Positions 60,533-64,000 of a stretch of 64,000 nt of DNA are shown piece after piece. Numbering within the stretch: position 1 is the stretch's first letter; each line of letters opens with the position of its first letter. A program made the translations under genes and the position numbers. Below the pieces are notes generated by a model. It was not told the origin of the DNA and ran no database searches. It saw only the letters and a program-made list of their open reading frames with translations. Location of the stretch: positions 122,993 through 186,992 of the forward strand of contig WJPL01000004.1 in the NCBI GenBank assembly GCA_009649675.1, given 5' to 3'. This stretch comes from Alphaproteobacteria bacterium HT1-32 (GTDB lineage: Bacteria; Pseudomonadota; Alphaproteobacteria; Rhodospirillales; HT1-32).

Positions 60533-60577
60533 TGCCTGCGCCGTGTATTTGCGATAATCTGAAAGTGATTCCGAAAG

Positions 60578-62107
60578 ATGCTTGATCTGATCGGCGGCTT
60601 TGCCAACCTGTTTTCCGACCTTGAAGCAGTCGGCTTTGTTTTTCTTGCAGCCTTTGTCGGCATTGTCGCCGGAGCCCTGCCCGGCCTGACAGCCTCGGCA
60701 GCCATCGCGATGTTGCTGCCGTTATCGTTCCATCTGGGGGCGCTTCCGGCTCTGGCATTTCTGTATGTCATCGGCAAATCGGGCCGGTATGGTGGCTCTA
60801 TTGCTGCGATCCTGTTCAACACACCCGGTACGGCTGCATCGGCTGCCACCATGCAGGACGGCTATCCGATGACCCAGCGGGGCGAGGCGGGCAAAGCGCT
60901 GAAGACGGCAACCATTGCCTCGGTGTTCGGTGATTTCTTTGGCGAGATCATTCTGATTTTCGGTGCGGTTTATATCGCCAGCTATACCAAGACATTCGGC
61001 CCGACAGAATATTTCTCGATCTACATCATGGCATTTATTGTGATCGGATCTGTCGTCGGAAAGTCCGTGATCAAGGGCATCCTGTCTACCCTGCTCGGCG
61101 CCTTCGTGGCCCTCGTCGGACTTGATGCGATTTCTGGCGAACCCCGGATGACCATGGGATTCGACGAATTGCAGGACGGCCTGGCGCTGGTGCCGCTGCT
61201 GATCGGGGTTTTTGTTATCTCCGAAGTGATCATTCAGGCTGAGAAATCGGCTAAACAGGAACTGGTCAGTTCTGATATGGCGGATGTCAGCAACAAAGAC
61301 GCCAATCATATGACCTGGGCCGAGTTCAAACGTTGCGTTCCGCTGATGATCCGCTCGTCATTTATCGGCTCGATCATCGGCATGATGCCGGGCCTTGGTT
61401 CGTCGGTTGCCTGCTTTGTTGCCTATGGTGAGGAAAAGCGGCGGTCGAAGTTCAGCGAGAAATGGGGAACCGGGATCGTTGAAGGTGTTGCGGCTCCGGA
61501 ATCGGCCAATAACGCGGTTTCCGGCCCCAGCATGATCCCATTGCTGACACTCGGTATTCCGGGCAGCACGGTGGCCGCTGTGCTGATCGGTGTCTTCCTG
61601 ATTCACGGATTGCAGGTTGGTCCGGCAATCTTTGACAGTACGTACAGCCGTGAGCTGATCTTTTCACTGTTTGCGGCAGGGCTGCTGGGAATCGTGGCCT
61701 ATGGTGTCATGGGTTACTGGGGTGGACCACTGATTGGCCGGATGATTGCGAAGCTGCCGACCCATATGCTTTATCCCTTCATCTTCGTGACCTCCATTGC
61801 TGCCGCCTATTCAACCAGAGCCTCTATTCTGGATGTGGCGATTGCCCTGCTGTTCGGAATTGTCGGCTATTGCATGCGCCGGACCGAATTTTCGACCGCG
61901 GCCTTCGTGATTGCCTTTGTTCTTGCCAGCAACACGGAAGTTGCCTTTCGTCAGGCATTGCTGCTGTCGGATGACGGTGTCCTGATCTTTATCAAGGAGC
62001 CGGTGGCGGCATCGTTCCTTGGCGTTGGTCTGGCAGTGATGGTCTTCCGTGCGGTTTCCCTTAATCTGGCAAAACGTAAGGCTCAGAAAGCCAGCACCGG
62101 CGCCTGA
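60578..62107 (+). CDS. TTT transporter large permease, TctA-like
   Basis: 509 residues, about 12 helices. Hallmarks are VGIVAGALPGLTASAAIAM, the LFNTPGTAASAATMQDGYPM loop, IIGMMPGLGSSVACFVAYG and VAAPESANNAVSGPSMIPLL. It is 45 bp after TctB, and the CoA transferase gene follows after 22 bp. It moves the solute into the cytoplasm by an ion gradient. Confidence 0.94.
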   Translation: MLDLIGGFANLFSDLEAVGFVFLAAFVGIVAGALPGLTASAAIAMLLPLSFHLGALPALAFLYVIGKSGRYGGSIAAILFNTPGTAASAATMQDGYPMTQRGEAGKALKTATIASVFGDFFGEIILIFGAVYIASYTKTFGPTEYFSIYIMAFIVIGSVVGKSVIKGILSTLLGAFVALVGLDAISGEPRMTMGFDELQDGLALVPLLIGVFVISEVIIQAEKSAKQELVSSDMADVSNKDANHMTWAEFKRCVPLMIRSSFIGSIIGMMPGLGSSVACFVAYGEEKRRSKFSEKWGTGIVEGVAAPESANNAVSGPSMIPLLTLGIPGSTVAAVLIGVFLIHGLQVGPAIFDSTYSRELIFSLFAAGLLGIVAYGVMGYWGGPLIGRMIAKLPTHMLYPFIFVTSIAAAYSTRASILDVAIALLFGIVGYCMRRTEFSTAAFVIAFVLASNTEVAFRQALLLSDDGVLIFIKEPVAASFLGVGLAVMVFRAVSLNLAKRKAQKASTGA

Positions 62108-62129
62108 CAGTCGGGATTGTCGTCTGCAG

Positions 62130-63347
62130 ATGAAACGGGCTGATCACATCGCGCCATTTCGCGGCCTGCGGGTTATCGATTTTACCCATGTTCTGGCCGG
62201 ACCGGCCTGCGCCTACTATCTCGGGTTGATGGGCGCAGATGTCATCAAGGTTGAGTCCGTCGGCCGTGGCGATGCCATGCGCCATCGGGGCGGTACTGAT
62301 CGCGATGCTGCCCGCGCCGGGATGAGTACAGCCTACCTGACACAGGGTGCGGGCAAAAAGTCGCTGGCGCTGGATCTGGGACAGCCGGAAGGTCTGGAGG
62401 TCATGCACCGGTTGCTGGAAACGGCGGATGTGCTGGTCGAAAATCACCGTCCCTGCACACTGGATGAACTTGGCCTGGGGCAGGATCTGCTGGCGGAGAA
62501 ATATCCGCGGCTGATTCATTGTGCCATGACCGGCTATGGCCGGGGCGGTGACCGGGAGAATGCACCGGCCTATGACGTCAATATTCAGGCCATCTCGGGA
62601 ATCATGACGATGACCGGGCCTGCCGGTGGTGGTCCGGTTCGTACCGGTGCTCCGATCATGGATTACAGCGTGGCTCTGGCAGCGGGTTTTGCGATCAGTG
62701 CCGCCCTGTTTCAGCGTCAGGCAACCGGGCAGGGCAGCTTCGTCGATGTCTCGATGCTGGAAACCGCTTATACGCTGATGAGTTCCACAATCACCGATTA
62801 CTATGCCACGGGTCATGAACCCCGCCAGCGTGGTAACGCAGCCAACAGCCGCAGCCCCAGTGCCGGTAGTTTTGAGTGCCGGGAAGGAGTGCTCAGCCTC
62901 GGTGTGAATGAGGAAGGACAGTTTGCAAACCTCGCCCGGGTGCTGGGATGCGAGAGCTGGCTGTCCGATCCGCGCTATGCCGACCCTGCGGACCGGAAGG
63001 ATAACGCGGACTCACTGGTTGAGGAACTGTCGCAGCGACTGAAGCAGCGGACGGCAACGGAATGGGAAGACCTGATGATGGCAAACGGTGTCCCCGCTGC
63101 CCGGCTCAGAACCCTGCCGGAGAGTCTGGCAATGGAGCAGAATGCAGCCCGTCATTTCATTCACACCGACCCGGTAACAGGTGTGAAAAACCCGACCCTG
63201 CCGTTCCGGCTGAATGGGGCAAAGGCCCACAATCCGTCATCTCCGGCACCAAAGCTGGGAGAAGACAGCACGGATATTCTCAGTAGCCTGGGATATGACG
63301 CGGCTGAAATCAGTGGCCTGCTGAATAATCACATTGTCGGTGACTGA
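62130..63347 (+). CDS. CaiB/BaiF (class III) CoA transferase
   Basis: 405 residues from ATG 62130; an upstream in-frame start would overlap TctA. N-terminus RVIDFTHVLAGPACAYYLGL then GADVIKVESVG; catalytic Asp in APAYDVNIQAIS; C-terminal block DPRYADPADRKDN. It probably activates the acid imported by the TTT system it follows. Similar in kind to the transferase at 10641, but in a different operon. No clear Shine-Dalgarno. Confidence 0.9.
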   Translation: MKRADHIAPFRGLRVIDFTHVLAGPACAYYLGLMGADVIKVESVGRGDAMRHRGGTDRDAARAGMSTAYLTQGAGKKSLALDLGQPEGLEVMHRLLETADVLVENHRPCTLDELGLGQDLLAEKYPRLIHCAMTGYGRGGDRENAPAYDVNIQAISGIMTMTGPAGGGPVRTGAPIMDYSVALAAGFAISAALFQRQATGQGSFVDVSMLETAYTLMSSTITDYYATGHEPRQRGNAANSRSPSAGSFECREGVLSLGVNEEGQFANLARVLGCESWLSDPRYADPADRKDNADSLVEELSQRLKQRTATEWEDLMMANGVPAARLRTLPESLAMEQNAARHFIHTDPVTGVKNPTLPFRLNGAKAHNPSSPAPKLGEDSTDILSSLGYDAAEISGLLNNHIVGD

Positions 63348-63371
63348 CCGGCCTGGTCTTTCCTGTCAGGG

Positions 63372-64000
63372 TCAGCTGTTGCTGTCGCTCCAGCTGGCGG
63401 CCAGAACCGTATCAAGCTGATCATGGAGACTGTCTGACAGTTCGGTCTCGTCCAGCGCAGGCGGGGTGAGGGAAGCCATCGCCGAAATCAGATTATCCAC
63501 CTGTGCCGCAGCCAGTGTGGCACCGTCAGAGGTTTCAAATGCGGCGACCCGGTCATTCACATCACTCCAGTTCTGGACGGTGACGCTATCGGTGGTTCCG
63601 ATAATCGACACTTGAAGATCATTGCCGGACTGACTGAACCACAACTGATCCTGTGAAACGCCGTCGCCAAAGACAAGGCGATCATCGCTGCCACCTTCAC
63701 CGGTATTGACGATCTGGTCTGCGCCATCACCGCGGGCAAAACCATAACGGTCATTACCTGCGCCACCGGTCAGCAGGTCATCACCAGCACCCCCGGCAAG
63801 GATGTCATCACCGTCAGTTCCACCGAGAATGTCATTACCACTGGTTGCCACAAGAATTTCCATGACGCCCGTGGTCTCCGGCATGTCATCCGTATCCTGC
63901 GGGACGCTGCCCCGCAGGGTCAGGCTGTTGCCGGTTCCGGAGGCATCCGCTCCCGGTGCACCGCCGTCAGTGAAGTCGAGATGGAAGCCGCCCGTGCCAT
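63372..64000 (-). CDS. RTX-type calcium-binding protein, N-terminus beyond the window
   Basis: Only the C-terminal roughly 209 residues are visible; the frame stays open to the window edge through GGFHLDFTDGGAPGADASG. It carries RTX nonapeptides (GGTDGDDILAGGAGDDLLTG, then GGAGNDRY) that bind Ca2+ in a parallel beta-roll, then a hemolysin-type calcium-binding-related segment (LWFSQSGNDLQVSIIG). The C-terminal tail likely holds the type I secretion signal, so this is probably a secreted protein or adhesin. It is convergent with the CoA transferase gene, 24 bp apart. Confidence 0.82.
   Translation of the reverse strand, partial: GTGGFHLDFTDGGAPGADASGTGNSLTLRGSVPQDTDDMPETTGVMEILVATSGNDILGGTDGDDILAGGAGDDLLTGGAGNDRYGFARGDGADQIVNTGEGGSDDRLVFGDGVSQDQLWFSQSGNDLQVSIIGTTDSVTVQNWSDVNDRVAAFETSDGATLAAAQVDNLISAMASLTPPALDETELSDSLHDQLDTVLAASWSDSNS

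Noticed and set aside
63372..63884. RTX protein starting at ATG 63884
   Set aside because: The frame stays open with plausible protein sequence to the window edge, so the real start lies outside.
1..64000. CRISPR arrays, insertion sequences, tRNA/rRNA genes, prophage, riboswitches
   Set aside because: No regularly spaced repeats, transposase, integrase or conserved RNA sequence was seen by reading; short or divergent RNA genes could be missed.

Overview
The window looks like the chromosome of a GC-rich, heterotrophic alphaproteobacterium, possibly a marine Rhodospirillales-type organism. This rests on gene content: TAXI-TRAP and two tripartite tricarboxylate (TTT) uptake systems, CaiB-type CoA transferases, trimethylamine-dehydrogenase-like flavoproteins, GMC oxidoreductases, and many RpiR, IclR, GntR and MarR regulators. 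I see no rRNA, tRNA, CRISPR array, insertion sequence or phage gene. Nearly everything is uptake and catabolism of small organic acids or amines, packed in tight operons with ATGA/GTGA overlaps.

Layout. 1-4936 (minus): truncated peptide-type ABC binding protein under an RpiR regulator, then a TAXI-TRAP transporter. 5197-11819 (minus): seven-gene operon with a CoA transferase, SMP-30 lactonase, DapA-family enzyme, a three-subunit HcnABC/opine-oxidase-like flavin dehydrogenase and an SDR. 11925-14148 (plus): class III aminotransferase and a BKACE beta-keto acid cleavage enzyme, facing an IclR regulator. 15132-18297 (minus): MBL hydrolase, gamma-glutamyltransferase and GAF protein. 18401-24507 (plus): GntR regulator, TTT transporter, FMN/Fe-S flavoprotein. 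24510-31923: SDR, CoA ligase, amidohydrolase, acyl-CoA dehydrogenase, GMC oxidoreductase, SDR and GntR. 32078-46200 (plus): a 14-gene operon-like run with a Fe/2OG dioxygenase, a DUF2848 protein, a dipeptide-type ABC transporter, a second TMADH-like flavoprotein, a CMD-like protein, a second GMC oxidoreductase with a small subunit, a DMT exporter, a methyltransferase and a small orphan.

46204-48769 (minus) is the most striking segment. A gene of the UGSC (seleno)protein family is interrupted in frame by a TGA exactly at the U of U-G-S-C. A hairpin that fits bacterial SECIS geometry follows the TGA. The upstream gene, overlapping by 10 bp, encodes a thioredoxin domain fused to a large uncharacterised domain. 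Immediately downstream is a ParDE-type toxin-antitoxin pair whose promoter lies in a 25-bp near-perfect inverted repeat that would sequester the parD ribosome binding site in read-through RNA.

48904-58582: FCD-GntR regulator; alpha/beta hydrolase, amidase, AtzG-like subunit and class II aldolase operon; acetoacetate-decarboxylase-like protein; MarR/DMT pair; TPP enzyme, DUF1932 dehydrogenase and FCD-GntR operon. 58898-63347 (plus): second TTT transporter and a CoA transferase. The window ends inside an RTX-type calcium-binding protein.

Most regulators sit next to a palindrome that I can see directly. Three transport operons carry a strong hairpin between the binding-protein gene and the permease genes. 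Several enzymes lack canonical catalytic residues, so family-based functional transfer should be cautious.
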